Positions 24,786 to 33,355 are shown, counted from the stretch's first letter. The stretch is DNA of 64,000 nt from Leifsonia sp. ku-ls (GCA_003367665.1 QKXI01000004.1:62001-126000); one strand, 5' to 3'. Translations and numbers: made by a program. The notes: a model not told the origin generated them from the sequence alone.

Positions 24786-26587
24786 CAGTACTTCCTCTCC
24801 ATCGGCTGGTAGCGGGTCACGACGACGGGCTTCCAGTCGAGCGTGATGTGGTCTGCCGCGTCGGACGAGTGCGGGTCGCCGGTGAGGTAGGCCATCGTGT
24901 GCTTCATGTAGTTCTCGTCGTCGCGCTTCGGGAAGTCGTCGCGCATGTGGCCGCCTCGGGACTCCTTGCGGTTGCGCGCGGAGTAGACGACGACCTCGGC
25001 GAGGTCGAGCAGGAAGCCGAGCTCGACGGCCTCCAGCAGGTCGGTGTTGTAGCGCTTGCCCTTGTCCTGCACCTGCACGTTGCGGTAGCGCTCGCGCAGC
25101 TCGTGGATGGTCTCGGTGACCTTCGCGAGGGACTCGTCGGTGCGGAACACCTGGGCGTTCCTGTCCATCTCGTCCTGCAGCTCCTTGCGGATGGCCGCGA
25201 TGCGCTCGGTGCCGGTGGAGGTGCGCAGGCCCTCGATCATGCCGCGGACGCCGGCGGCCGGGTCCTCCGGCAGCGGGACGAACTCGGCGGTCTTGACGTA
25301 CTCGACCGCGTTGTTGCCGGCGCGCTTGCCGAAGACGTTGATGTCGAGCAGCGAGTTGGTGCCGAGGCGGTTGGAGCCGTGCACCGAGACGCAGGCGCAC
25401 TCGCCGGCGGCGTACAGGCCGGGCACGACGGTGGTGTTGTCGCGCAGCACCTCCGCCGCGGTGTTGGTCGGGATGCCGCCCATGGCGTAGTGCGCCGTCG
25501 GCATCACGGGCACCGGCTCGACGACCGGGTCGACGCCGAGGTAGGTGCGGGCGAACTCGGTGATGTCGGGGAGCTTGGTCTCGAGCACCTCGGCGCCCAG
25601 GTGCGTGCAGTCGAGCAGCACGTAGTCCTTGTGCGGGCCGGCGCCGCGTCCCTCTGCGACCTCCTGCACCATGCAGCGGGCGACGATGTCGCGCGGCGCG
25701 AGGTCTTTGATGGTCGGCGCGTAGCGCTCCATGAACCGCTCGCCCGACGCGTTGCGCAGGATCGCGCCCTCGCCTCGCGCGCCCTCGGTGAGCAGGATGC
25801 CGAGCCCCGCGAGGCCGGTCGGGTGGAACTGGAAGAACTCCATGTCCTCCAGCGGCAGGCCCTTGCGCCAGATGATGCCGACGCCGTCGCCGGTGAGGGT
25901 GTGGGCGTTGGAGGTGGTCTTGAAGATCTTGCCGAAGCCGCCGGTGGCGAAGATGATCGCCTTCGAGTGGAAGACGTGCAGCTCGCCGGTGGCCAGCTCG
26001 TACGCGACGACGCCGGCCGGCTGCGGGACGCCGTCGACCTCGTTCATGATCACGTCGAGCACATAGAACTCGTTGAAGAAGTTGATGCCCAGCTTCACGC
26101 AGTTCTGGAACAGCGTCTGCAGGATCATGTGGCCGGTGCGGTCAGCCGCGTAGCAGGCGCGGCGCACCGGAGCCTTGCCGTGGTCGCGGGTGTGGCCGCC
26201 GAAGCGCCGCTGGTCGATCTTGCCCTCGGGCGTGCGGTTGAACGGCAGGCCCATGTTCTCGAGGTCGATGACCGCGTCGATGGCCTCCTTCGCGAGGATC
26301 TCCGCCGCGTCCTGGTCGACCAGGTAGTCGCCGCCCTTGACCGTGTCGAAGGTGTGCCACTCCCAGCTGTCCTCCTCCACGTTGGCGAGCGCGGCGGCCA
26401 TGCCGCCCTGCGCCGCGCCGGTGTGGGAGCGGGTGGGGTAGAGCTTCGAGATGACGGCGGTGCGGGCGTGCGGCCCGGCCTCGATGGCCGCGCGCATGCC
26501 GGCGCCGCCGGCGCCCACGATCACGATGTCGAACTCGTGGTAGTGGACGCCGTCGATGACGGTGGATTCAGTAGCTTCTGTTGTCAC
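24785..26587 (-). CDS. sdhA: Succinate dehydrogenase flavoprotein subunit
   Basis: This 600-residue catalytic subunit oxidises succinate to fumarate with covalent FAD. Features are the FAD-binding [17 protein letters not shown] near 20, the flavin-attachment region [14 protein letters not shown] near 55, the active-site [20 protein letters not shown] near 255 and the arginine-bearing [20 protein letters not shown] near 405. It lies 21 bases after sdhD and overlaps sdhB by one base. It feeds electrons to the SdhB clusters. Confidence 0.98.
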   Translation of the reverse strand: MTTEATESTVIDGVHYHEFDIVIVGAGGAGMRAAIEAGPHARTAVISKLYPTRSHTGAAQGGMAAALANVEEDSWEWHTFDTVKGGDYLVDQDAAEILAKEAIDAVIDLENMGLPFNRTPEGKIDQRRFGGHTRDHGKAPVRRACYAADRTGHMILQTLFQNCVKLGINFFNEFYVLDVIMNEVDGVPQPAGVVAYELATGELHVFHSKAIIFATGGFGKIFKTTSNAHTLTGDGVGIIWRKGLPLEDMEFFQFHPTGLAGLGILLTEGARGEGAILRNASGERFMERYAPTIKDLAPRDIVARCMVQEVAEGRGAGPHKDYVLLDCTHLGAEVLETKLPDITEFARTYLGVDPVVEPVPVMPTAHYAMGGIPTNTAAEVLRDNTTVVPGLYAAGECACVSVHGSNRLGTNSLLDINVFGKRAGNNAVEYVKTAEFVPLPEDPAAGVRGMIEGLRTSTGTERIAAIRKELQDEMDRNAQVFRTDESLAKVTETIHELRERYRNVQVQDKGKRYNTDLLEAVELGFLLDLAEVVVYSARNRKESRGGHMRDDFPKRDDENYMKHTMAYLTGDPHSSDAADHITLDWKPVVVTRYQPMERKY

Positions 26588-26608
26588 AGGTCTTCCGTTG
26601 TCGAAGGA

Positions 26609-27052
26609 TCAGCGTGCCGGGCAGAAGGACGGCAGGTCGGAGGCCGCGGCGCCGGCGGGGCACGGGTCGAACGTGAAGATCACGAGCGTGCCGAGCACGA
26701 TGAGCACCACGACCGCGGCGAGGACGGCCCACTTCAGGATGCGGTTGACCACCCGGTTGTAGGCGTAGTCGTTGATCAGCGTCCGCATCCCGTTGCCGCC
26801 GTGGATGAGGGCGAGCCACAGCATCAGCAGGTCCCAGACCTGCCAGAACGGCGTGGCGTACTTGCCCGCGACGAAGGCGAAGTCGATCTGCTTGACGCCG
26901 TCGCCGAGGACGAGGTTGATCAGCAGGTGGCCGAAGATGAGGATCACGAGCAGGAGGCCCGAGAACCGCATGTAGATCCAGCCCCACTTCTCCCAGTTCT
27001 TGCCGCGGGAGCTGCGGGCGGCGGGGGTGCGCGGCGCCTCGATGGTCGTCAC
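26609..27052 (-). CDS. sdhD: Succinate dehydrogenase hydrophobic membrane anchor subunit
   Basis: This 147-residue membrane subunit has three hydrophobic helices (about 30-50, 68-88 and 105-130). IFGHLLINLV carries a candidate heme or quinone histidine, and the family block LALIHGGNGMRTLINDY follows. The C-terminal tail carries two cysteines (PCPAG and FCPAR). It starts one base after the sdhC stop, so the pair is co-translated. Confidence 0.92.
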   Translation of the reverse strand: MTTIEAPRTPAARSSRGKNWEKWGWIYMRFSGLLLVILIFGHLLINLVLGDGVKQIDFAFVAGKYATPFWQVWDLLMLWLALIHGGNGMRTLINDYAYNRVVNRILKWAVLAAVVVLIVLGTLVIFTFDPCPAGAAASDLPSFCPAR

Positions 27053-27053
27053 G

Positions 27054-27470
27054 TCAGTTCACCTCCGAGAAGATGTGCACCAGCTGCACCGGCACGAAGC
27101 CGGCCATGAGGATCACCCAGAGCGCGATGACGATCCAGAACATGACCTTCTGGTACTTGACGCCCTTGCTCCAGAAGTCGATCAGGATGATGCGCAGGCC
27201 GTTGAAGGCGTGGAAGACGATGGCCGCGACCAGCGCGATCTCGCCGAGCCCCATGATCGGGTTCTTGTAGGTGCCGATCACGGCGTTGTACGCCTCGGGG
27301 CTCACGCGGATGAGCGAGGTGTCCAGGATGTGGACGAGAAGGAAGAAGAAGATGGCGACGCCGGTGATGCGGTGGAGGACCCACGACCACATCCCTTCGC
27401 GGCCACGGTACAGAGTGCCGCCCGGCCGGGTCTTGGCCGGCTGCAGCGTCCCTGCCGCTTGGTCTGACAC
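27054..27470 (-). CDS. sdhC: Succinate dehydrogenase cytochrome b556 subunit
   Basis: This 138-residue membrane anchor has the conserved MWSWVLHRITGVAIFFFLLV with the heme-ligand-type histidine near residue 35, FHAFNGLRIILID near 95 and three helices. The GTG at 27470 is preceded by AGGGAGGG. A longer reading of the frame to an ATG at 27638 would add 56 basic residues and cover the 24-bp palindrome, so it is rejected. It is the first gene of the operon. Confidence 0.93.
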   Translation of the reverse strand: MSDQAAGTLQPAKTRPGGTLYRGREGMWSWVLHRITGVAIFFFLLVHILDTSLIRVSPEAYNAVIGTYKNPIMGLGEIALVAAIVFHAFNGLRIILIDFWSKGVKYQKVMFWIVIALWVILMAGFVPVQLVHIFSEVN

Positions 27471-27566
27471 GGACAACCCTCCCTGGTTGCTGATCGCTGA
27501 TAGGGCGCGGTGAGCGCAGCGCCAGTCTATGCCGCGGGTGCGCCTCACGCCTCTTAGGGTCGCCTT

Positions 27567-27590
27567 GGTTATCTCGATGTCGAGATAACC
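27567..27590. promoter_or_regulatory. 24-bp perfect palindrome upstream of sdhCDAB, probable operator
   Basis: The 11-base arms GGTTATCTCGA and TCGAGATAACC surround TG. It lies about 100 bases upstream of sdhC and 42 before the divergent small gene. The symmetry and the ATCTCGA half-site resemble MarR-type operators. No candidate regulator gene is adjacent. It could control the operon, the divergent gene, or both. Confidence 0.6.
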
Positions 27591-27631
27591 GACCCTCGAC
27601 GCGCGACCGGCCCCGGCGTACCGTCCAGGCC

Positions 27632-27847
27632 ATGACACAGGACGAGCCGATCATGGACGGCAGCACCGAGGCCGGCCGCGACGAGAAGGTCGCCGGCGTC
27701 GTCGAGCAGGTGCGCGCCGACGCCGCGCTGCGCGACTCGGAGGACGTCGAACGGCTGCTGCGGCAGCGGTTCGACGAGACCGGGGTGGTGGTGTCGGAGG
27801 AGGAGTTCGCCCGACACCTGGCCTATGTCAGGAACGGTCGGGACTAG
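27632..27847 (+). CDS. Small hypothetical acidic protein
   Basis: This 71-residue soluble protein is rich in Asp, Glu and Arg with predicted helices (EKVAGVVEQVRADAALRD and EDVERLLRQRFDETG). No family is recognised. Support for a real gene is the coding-like GC-rich third positions and TACCGT at 27619-27624, 7 bases before the ATG, as at many starts here. Its TAG also shares two bases with the CorA stop on the other strand. It is divergent from sdhC across the 24-bp palindrome. Confidence 0.55.
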   Translation: MTQDEPIMDGSTEAGRDEKVAGVVEQVRADAALRDSEDVERLLRQRFDETGVVVSEEEFARHLAYVRNGRD

Positions 27848-28980
27848 AGCCACCCGCGCCGCTTGAAGATGCCGTAGAGCAGCCCGCTCAGCCCGAGCAT
27901 CGCCAGCACCGCGAGCGGGTACCCCAGGGGCCACTGCAGCTCCGGCATGTGCGTGAAGTTCATGCCGTAGACGCCCGCGGTCAGGCTGGGGGCGAAGAGG
28001 ATCGCCGCCCAGGAGGAGATCTTCTTCACCTCTTCGCCCTGGCGGTTGCTGGAGTGGGCCAGCCGCGTCATCTCCTCGTTCTGGCGTTCGGACACCAGGG
28101 TCGAGTTGACGGTCAGGATGTCGCGCAGCAGGTAGCGGAAGCCGTCGATGCGCTCGTTGACCTGCGTGAGGTGGTCGGCGACGTCGCGGAGACGGCGCTC
28201 CAGCTCCTGCGTCACCCCATACTTGGCCGAGCCGCGTTCGAGCGCCAGCATCACGGCCGACAGGGGATGCGTCGCCCGCTGGAAGTCGATCACCTCGCGC
28301 GACAGCTCGTAGATGCGGCGGGAGACCAGGGCGTCGCCGCCGAACACCTGCGTCTCGATCTCGTCGATGTCGTTGGCGAGACCGGCGACGACCGGGCTGT
28401 AGGCGTCCACGACGGCGTCGATGATCGCGTACAGGATGGCCTGCGGGCCGAGGGCGAGCAGCTCCGGCTCGCCCTCCATCCTCTGGCGCACGTGCGACAG
28501 ATCGGGCGACTCGCTGTGGCGCACCGTGATGACGAAGTTCGGGCCGACGAAGAGGTGCAGCTCGCCGAAGTCGACCTCCTCCGGCACGTCGAGGTAGTTC
28601 GCGGCCTTCAGGACCACGAACAGCACCGTGTCGTACCGCTCCAGCTTCGGGCGCTGGTGGGCGACGATGGCGTCCTCGATCGCGAGCGGGTGGAGGCTGA
28701 ACTCCTCCGCGAGCGACATCAGCTCCTGCTCGGTGGGCCGGTACAGCCCGATCCAGGCGACACCGCCCGGGGTGCGGTCGAGCGCGCCGTAGGTCTCGGC
28801 CAGCGTGGTCGGCGAGGCGACGCGGACGCCGCCCGCATAGATGGCGCTGTCGACCATGCTGGTGCGCCGGCCGGTCTGCTCTCCCACGGGCGCCTGCGGC
28901 GCCACGGGAGACGGAGGGTCGATCCGGCGGGCGCGACTGACGAAGGGCATCGGGATGCCGCGTCGGTTCAGGTTGGCCAT
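27844..28980 (-). CDS. corA: CorA-family magnesium/cobalt transporter
   Basis: This 378-residue protein has a large N-terminal cytoplasmic domain (about 1-310, with long helices) and two C-terminal helices separated by the signature YGMNF near residue 345. That motif defines the CorA/ZntB-type pentameric divalent-cation channel. The tail ends KRRGWL. GGAGGTGACCC precedes the ATG. It is a single gene converging on the small plus-strand gene, with shared stop-codon bases. Confidence 0.94.
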   Translation of the reverse strand: MANLNRRGIPMPFVSRARRIDPPSPVAPQAPVGEQTGRRTSMVDSAIYAGGVRVASPTTLAETYGALDRTPGGVAWIGLYRPTEQELMSLAEEFSLHPLAIEDAIVAHQRPKLERYDTVLFVVLKAANYLDVPEEVDFGELHLFVGPNFVITVRHSESPDLSHVRQRMEGEPELLALGPQAILYAIIDAVVDAYSPVVAGLANDIDEIETQVFGGDALVSRRIYELSREVIDFQRATHPLSAVMLALERGSAKYGVTQELERRLRDVADHLTQVNERIDGFRYLLRDILTVNSTLVSERQNEEMTRLAHSSNRQGEEVKKISSWAAILFAPSLTAGVYGMNFTHMPELQWPLGYPLAVLAMLGLSGLLYGIFKRRGWL

Positions 28981-29043
28981 GGGTCACCTCCGTTGTCACG
29001 AGGACGGGGTAGAGCGGAAAAGGGACCGGCCCGCTGGGGCCAC

Positions 29044-30213
29044 CTAACTGTACGCTCGTGAACCCGCGGAGGGCTGGACGTCGCGCGCCGCCACGTCGGC
29101 GATGGCGCTCAGGATGACGCGCTCGTAGTGGCCGATGAGCTCGCCGCAGAGCACATCCCAGCTGCGGCCGAGCACGGCGCGGCGGCCGGCCTCGCCCATC
29201 CGCCTCCGCTCCGCCGCGTCGGAGACCAGCAGCGAGACGGCGGCGCGGAGCGCGCGGTCGTCCGACGGCGGGAAGAGCAGCCCGTCGACGCCGTGCTCGA
29301 CCAGGTCGATCGGTCCGCCCGCCCGCGGCGCGACGACCGGAAGGCCCGAGGCGTGCGCCTCCTGCACGGTCTGGCCGAAGGTCTCCTCCGAGCCCGTGTG
29401 CACGAAGACGTCGAAGGCGGCGTAGGCGGCGGCGAGCTCTTCTCCGCCACGACGGCCCAGCCAGGTGACCGGCATCCCGCGCAGCTCGCGGGCCACGGCG
29501 TCGCGCGACGGCCCGTCTCCGACGATCGCGAGCGAGACGCCGCTGAGGCCGCGGAGCGACCGCAGCCGCTCCACCTGCTTCTCCGGGGCGATCCGGCCGA
29601 CGTAGCCGATGACCGTCTCGCCGTCCGGCGAGAGCTGCTCCCGCAGGGCGGCCGCGGCGGCCGTCCTGCGTTTGTTGGGGTGGTACCGCTCGAGGTCGAC
29701 GCCGCGGCCCCAGCGGCCCAGCCGGGACACCCCCGCGGTGCGCAGGTCGTACTCGCTCGCCGCGGACGGCGCCAGCGTGAGGTCGGCTCCCTCGTGCACC
29801 CAGCGCACGTACTTCCAGGCGATGGCCGAGGTGACGCCGAGGCCGTTGCGCCGCGCGAAGCCCGCCACATCCGTCTGGTAGATCGCGACGGAGGGGACGC
29901 CGAGGCGGTTCGCGGCGGCGATCGCCTGGGCGCCGAGGAAGAAGGGGGAGGCGGCGTGCAGCACGTCCGGCGCGAAGGCGGCCAGGATGCGCTGCACCTG
30001 CGGGCTCGGCAGCCCCACCGGGAACTGCCGGTACGCGATCGAGGGCACCTGGTGGATGCGGAACCCGGCGTACTCGGCCGGCGCCCCCGCGTCCGGGCAG
30101 ATCACGATCGCCTCGTGACCGTGCTCCGCCAGATGGTCGAGCACCCGCAGGACGCTCGTCGTGACCCCGTTCACCGTGGGGAGGAAGCTCTCGCTGACGA
30201 CCGCGACCCGCAT
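29044..30213 (-). CDS. GT4-family glycosyltransferase, MgtA/PimB-like mannosyltransferase
   Basis: This 389-residue GT-B enzyme begins MRVAVVSESFLPTVNGVTTS, the typical start of actinobacterial GDP-mannose-dependent MgtA/PimB-like enzymes. It has HAASPFFLGAQAIAAANRLG in the acceptor domain and IGYVGRIAPEKQVERL plus SEETFGQTVQEAHASGLPVV in the donor domain (EX7E motif). It probably mannosylates a glycolipid or lipoglycan at the membrane. It is divergent from the mannose-1-phosphate guanylyltransferase gene, which makes the GDP-mannose donor. Confidence 0.88.
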   Translation of the reverse strand: MRVAVVSESFLPTVNGVTTSVLRVLDHLAEHGHEAIVICPDAGAPAEYAGFRIHQVPSIAYRQFPVGLPSPQVQRILAAFAPDVLHAASPFFLGAQAIAAANRLGVPSVAIYQTDVAGFARRNGLGVTSAIAWKYVRWVHEGADLTLAPSAASEYDLRTAGVSRLGRWGRGVDLERYHPNKRRTAAAAALREQLSPDGETVIGYVGRIAPEKQVERLRSLRGLSGVSLAIVGDGPSRDAVARELRGMPVTWLGRRGGEELAAAYAAFDVFVHTGSEETFGQTVQEAHASGLPVVAPRAGGPIDLVEHGVDGLLFPPSDDRALRAAVSLLVSDAAERRRMGEAGRRAVLGRSWDVLCGELIGHYERVILSAIADVAARDVQPSAGSRAYS

Positions 30214-30287
30214 GACCTCACGCTAGGAGCGCCCGGTGTCGGCACCGTGAACGCCGGGTGTCCTGCACCGCTCGGTATCCTTTCGGC

Positions 30288-31427
30288 ATGACTCAGCAGC
30301 GCAGGATCAGCACCGGCCGACCGATCGACCGCTTCTACAGCGTCATCCCGGCCGGCGGCATCGGGTCCCGCCTGTGGCCGCTCTCCCGGGCCGACGCGCC
30401 GAAGTTCCTGCACGACCTCACCGGGTCGGGCCAGACGCTGCTGCGCGACACCTGGGACCGCCTGGTCCCGCTGTCGGGCGAGCAGCGGATCATGGTGGTG
30501 ACGGGGCGCGCGCACCGCGCCGCCGTCGAGGCGCAGCTCCCGGCGCTCGCCGACCCGAACGTCGTGCTGGAGTCCGAGCCCCGCGACTCGACCGCCGCGA
30601 TCGGCCTCGCCGCGGCCATCCTGGAGCGCCGCGAACCCGGCGTCGTCATCGGCTCCTTCGCCGCCGACCACGTCATCCACAACCTCCCCGCCTTCCAGTC
30701 GGCGGTGCGCGAGGCCGTCGCCGCGGCGGAGGCCGGCTACATCACCACTGTCGGCATCCGGCCGACCGAGCCGGCGGTCGGCTTCGGGTACATCCACTTC
30801 GGCGAGCGGTTGGACGTGCCGGGTGCGCCGAGCGCGCTCGCCGTCGACTCCTTCAAGGAGAAGCCCGACCTGGAGACGGCGGAGCGGTATCTGGCGAGCG
30901 GCGACTACCTCTGGAACGCCAGCATGTTCATCACGCGGGCCGACCTGCTGCTGGAGGAGATCGGCCGCAACCGTCCCCGGCTGCTGGAGGGCCTGCTCGA
31001 GCTGGCCACGGCGTGGGACGACCCGGCGACGAGAGGGCCGGCGGTGGACCGGATCTGGCCGAAGCTGGAGAAGATCGCCATCGACTACACCGTCGCGGAG
31101 CCCGCGGCGGCGGCCGGGCGGCTCGCGGTCATCCCCGGCTACTTCGACTGGGACGACGTCGGCGACTTCGCGTCGCTCGCCAAGCTCAACTCCGGCGGCC
31201 GCAAGTCGGATCTGGCCATCCTCGGCGAGAACGCCCGCGTGCTCTCCGACGCGTCCAGCGGCATCGTGGTCAGCCAGAGCAAGCGCGTCATCAGCCTCAT
31301 CGGCGTCAAGGACATCGTCGTGGTCGACACCCCGGACGCCCTCCTCGTGACCACGAGCGAGAACGCGCAGCGGGTCAAGTCGGTGGTCGACGCGCTGAAG
31401 CTGACCGGGTCGACGGACGTTCTGTAA
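30288..31427 (+). CDS. manC: Mannose-1-phosphate guanylyltransferase
   Basis: This 379-residue enzyme makes GDP-mannose from GTP and mannose 1-phosphate. It has the nucleotidyltransferase signature PAGGIGSRLWPLSR near 20, VGIRPTEPAVGFGYIHF near 155, FKEKPD near 185 and the C-terminal DWDDVGDF near 285. The length is that of the short form without the isomerase domain. TATCCT at 30276-30281 lies 6 bases before the ATG and there is no Shine-Dalgarno, so the mRNA is probably leaderless. GDP-mannose would feed the divergent mannosyltransferase. Confidence 0.92.
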   Translation: MTQQRRISTGRPIDRFYSVIPAGGIGSRLWPLSRADAPKFLHDLTGSGQTLLRDTWDRLVPLSGEQRIMVVTGRAHRAAVEAQLPALADPNVVLESEPRDSTAAIGLAAAILERREPGVVIGSFAADHVIHNLPAFQSAVREAVAAAEAGYITTVGIRPTEPAVGFGYIHFGERLDVPGAPSALAVDSFKEKPDLETAERYLASGDYLWNASMFITRADLLLEEIGRNRPRLLEGLLELATAWDDPATRGPAVDRIWPKLEKIAIDYTVAEPAAAAGRLAVIPGYFDWDDVGDFASLAKLNSGGRKSDLAILGENARVLSDASSGIVVSQSKRVISLIGVKDIVVVDTPDALLVTTSENAQRVKSVVDALKLTGSTDVL

Positions 31428-31438
31428 CGGGGCAGGCC

Positions 31439-31462
31439 GGGCCCCGGCTCTCGCCGGGGCCC
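31439..31462. terminator. Bidirectional terminator hairpin
   Basis: GGGCCCCGGC and GCCGGGGCCC form a perfect 10-bp stem with the tetraloop TCTC. It lies 11 bases after the manC stop and 8 before the stop of the convergent small secreted-protein gene. Confidence 0.85.
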
Positions 31463-31470
31463 GAAGGGGG

Positions 31471-31806
31471 CTAACCGCCTTGGACGATGACCCCGACCCA
31501 CACGACCGTCGAGTACTCCTCGCAGGTGGCGCTGGAACTCTGGCCCCCAGCACGCTGCGGGCCATAGATCTGCTTGGTCGTCGTTCCCGAGAGGAAGGCG
31601 GTCCTCTCGCACTTCACCGCAACCTGGAACAGGTAGGGCGTGCCATTCGCCACGCACGTCGCTGTGCCCGTCCTGCCGCTTGAGCCCGTACTGCACTGGG
31701 GGTAGGCCTGCGCCGGGGTGGCACCCACAGCAATGGCTCCCACGGTGACCAATGACGCTACGGAAACGCCGACGAAGGTCTTCTTGAGGTTCTTTCGGAA
31801 CGGCAT
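31471..31806 (-). CDS. Small secreted four-cysteine protein, unknown function
   Basis: This 111-residue protein has a clear Sec signal peptide: KNLKK, a hydrophobic core around 11-30 and cleavage after TPAQA at 34. The mature part is about 77 residues with cysteines near 38, 51, 66 and 95, which could form two disulfides, and a hydrophobic end (VVWVGVIVQGG). No family is recognised. The start at 31806 is favoured by AAGGGAAAAG upstream; an upstream ATG at 31836 would add ten residues. It stands alone in a locally lower-GC segment, so recent acquisition is possible. Confidence 0.7.
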   Translation of the reverse strand: MPFRKNLKKTFVGVSVASLVTVGAIAVGATPAQAYPQCSTGSSGRTGTATCVANGTPYLFQVAVKCERTAFLSGTTTKQIYGPQRAGGQSSSATCEEYSTVVWVGVIVQGG

Positions 31807-32029
31807 CTTTTCCCTTTCGGTATGAAATGTTGACATGGTTCATTGAAGGTATTGCCGACAATGGCACTCGAAAAGAGCGCACATGGCTGAAATCACTTTC
31901 ATTCAGAGGTGTCACCGGAACCGTGACGCGCCTGCTTCCCTGCTCAAATGAGCGCGTGCCAATCGCGTGAGCGTTTGTAACGCTTGCATGAAGAAGCCGG
32001 ATTTTCGGACGGAGCCGTTCGTCACATTC

Positions 32030-32041
32030 GGTAACGTGAAC
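32030..32041 (+). promoter_or_regulatory. GGTAAYGTGAAC motif, candidate promoter element of the BMP gene
   Basis: GGTAACGTGAAC here and GGTAATGTGAAC at 33285-33296 differ at one base. Both lie 52-59 bases before the starts of the BMP lipoprotein and nucleoside ATPase genes. The TAACGT/TAATGT part could be a -10, or the whole could be a regulator site shared by the two transcription units. The -35 regions are not similar. Confidence 0.45.
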
Positions 32042-32046
32042 CGCAC

Positions 32047-32072
32047 AAGCCTGCGAGCACCCGCGCAGGCTT
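32047..32072 (+). promoter_or_regulatory. Stem-loop in the 5' leader of the BMP lipoprotein mRNA
   Basis: AAGCCTGCG and CGCAGGCTT form a perfect 9-bp stem around an 8-base loop. It lies between the candidate promoter motif and the GGAGG ribosome site of the TTG start at 32094. It may affect translation or stability; no known riboswitch class is recognised. Confidence 0.45.
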
Positions 32073-32093
32073 ACGCATCTTGGAGGAACAACC

Positions 32094-33176
32094 TTGTCAA
32101 TCACAGCCCGTAAGGCCGGTCTCCTCGGCCTGGCGGCGGTCGGCGTCATGTCGCTGCTCGCCGCCTGTTCGGCTGCTCCGTCGGACAACTCGTCCGGTGG
32201 CGCGGCGAAGAGCGACTTCCTGCCCTGCATGGTCTCCGACTCCGGTGGATTCGACGACCACTCGTTCAACCAGCTCGGCTACGAGGGCCTGCAGCAGGCC
32301 GCCAAGTCGCTGAACGTGAAGTACAAGCAGGCGGAGTCGAAGAGCGAGAACGACTTCGCTCCGAACATCCAGCAGATGGTCGACCAGAACTGCAACCTCG
32401 TCGTCACGGTGGGCTTCCTTCTCAAGGACGCGACGGAGAAGGCCGCGAAGGCGAACCCCGACGTCGACTTCGCGATCATCGACGACAACGAGATCCAGGC
32501 GAAGAACGTCAAGCCGATCATCTTCGACACCGCGCAGGCGGCGTTCCTCGCCGGCTACGCGGCCGCGAGCTACTCGAAGACCGGCATCGTCGGCACCTTC
32601 GGCGGCATGCAGATCCCGACGGTCACCATCTTCATGGACGGCTTCGCCGACGGCGTGAAGTACTTCAACGACCAGAAGGGCAAGTCGGTCAAGGTCGTCG
32701 GCTGGGACGTCGACAAGCAGAACGGTCTCTTCACCGGTGGCTTCGACGCCAACGAGACCGCGAAGAACACCGCCCAGGGCATCATCGACCAGAACGCCGA
32801 CGTGATTCTGCCGGTCGGTGGCCCGATCTACCAGTCGGCCGCGCAGGCGATCAAGGATTCCGGCAAGCCGATCGCGATGATCGGCGTGGACGCCGACGTC
32901 TACCAGTCGGACCCGAACGTGAAGAGCCTGCTCCTCACCTCGGTCATGAAGGGCATGAAGCCGGCGACCAACGACGTCGTCACGCAGGCCGCGAAGGGCA
33001 AGTTCGACAGCACGCCGTACGTCGGCACGCTGAAGAACGACGGCGTGGGCCTCGCTCCGTTCCACGACTTCGAGTCGAAGGTCGACTCGGGTCTGCAGGG
33101 CGAGCTCGACAAGATCAAGGCCGGCATCATCGACGGCTCGATCAAGGTCACCTCGCCTTCGTCGCCGAAGCAGTAA
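32094..33176 (+). CDS. BMP-family nucleoside-binding lipoprotein (ABC transporter)
   Basis: This 360-residue substrate-binding protein has a lipoprotein signal with lipobox LLAAC near 21-25. It also has BMP/PnrA blocks: SDSGGFDDHSFNQLGYEGLQ near 50, AFLAGYAAA near 150, FGGMQIPTVTIFMDGFADG near 170 and DADVYQSDPN near 265. It captures nucleosides for the downstream ABC permeases. The start is a TTG with TGGAGGA eight bases upstream; no ATG fits the signal peptide. A terminator follows, so the binding protein can be made in excess over the transporter. Confidence 0.93.
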   Translation: MSITARKAGLLGLAAVGVMSLLAACSAAPSDNSSGGAAKSDFLPCMVSDSGGFDDHSFNQLGYEGLQQAAKSLNVKYKQAESKSENDFAPNIQQMVDQNCNLVVTVGFLLKDATEKAAKANPDVDFAIIDDNEIQAKNVKPIIFDTAQAAFLAGYAAASYSKTGIVGTFGGMQIPTVTIFMDGFADGVKYFNDQKGKSVKVVGWDVDKQNGLFTGGFDANETAKNTAQGIIDQNADVILPVGGPIYQSAAQAIKDSGKPIAMIGVDADVYQSDPNVKSLLLTSVMKGMKPATNDVVTQAAKGKFDSTPYVGTLKNDGVGLAPFHDFESKVDSGLQGELDKIKAGIIDGSIKVTSPSSPKQ

Positions 33177-33195
33177 CGAGCGACGAGAACGCTCG

Positions 33196-33227
33196 ACGGG
33201 GAGGTCAGCCGTGGCTGGCCTCCCCGT
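33196..33227 (+). terminator. Strong hairpin between BMP gene and ABC ATPase
   Basis: ACGGGGAGGTCAGCC pairs with GGCTGGCCTCCCCGT along about 14-15 bp with one G-T pair and a very short loop. It is 19 bases after the BMP stop. With a new promoter-like motif at 33285, this sets the ATPase-permease genes in a separate or attenuated unit. Confidence 0.8.
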
Positions 33228-33284
33228 TGCGTTCCCCCTCACCTCTGCTGCTCATCTGCGCACACACTGACATATGCGCAGCCA

Positions 33285-33296
33285 GGTAATGTGAAC
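33285..33296 (+). promoter_or_regulatory. GGTAAYGTGAAC motif, candidate promoter element of the nucleoside ABC operon
   Basis: This is the second copy of the element at 32030-32041, 59 bases before the ATPase start and downstream of the terminator hairpin. CTGACA at 33267 is near but spaced only 14 bases from TAATGT, which is short for a -35. Confidence 0.45.
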
Positions 33297-33355
33297 ACGC
33301 GCGTCGAGGCCACCAGCCGATTCCGCGTGCCCTCTCCTGAAGGAAACCCACCCGA

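Noticed and set aside
27471-27638. N-terminal extension of sdhC to an ATG at 27638
   Set aside because: It would translate the 24-bp palindrome and add 56 basic residues absent from the family; GTG at 27470 has a strong ribosome site.
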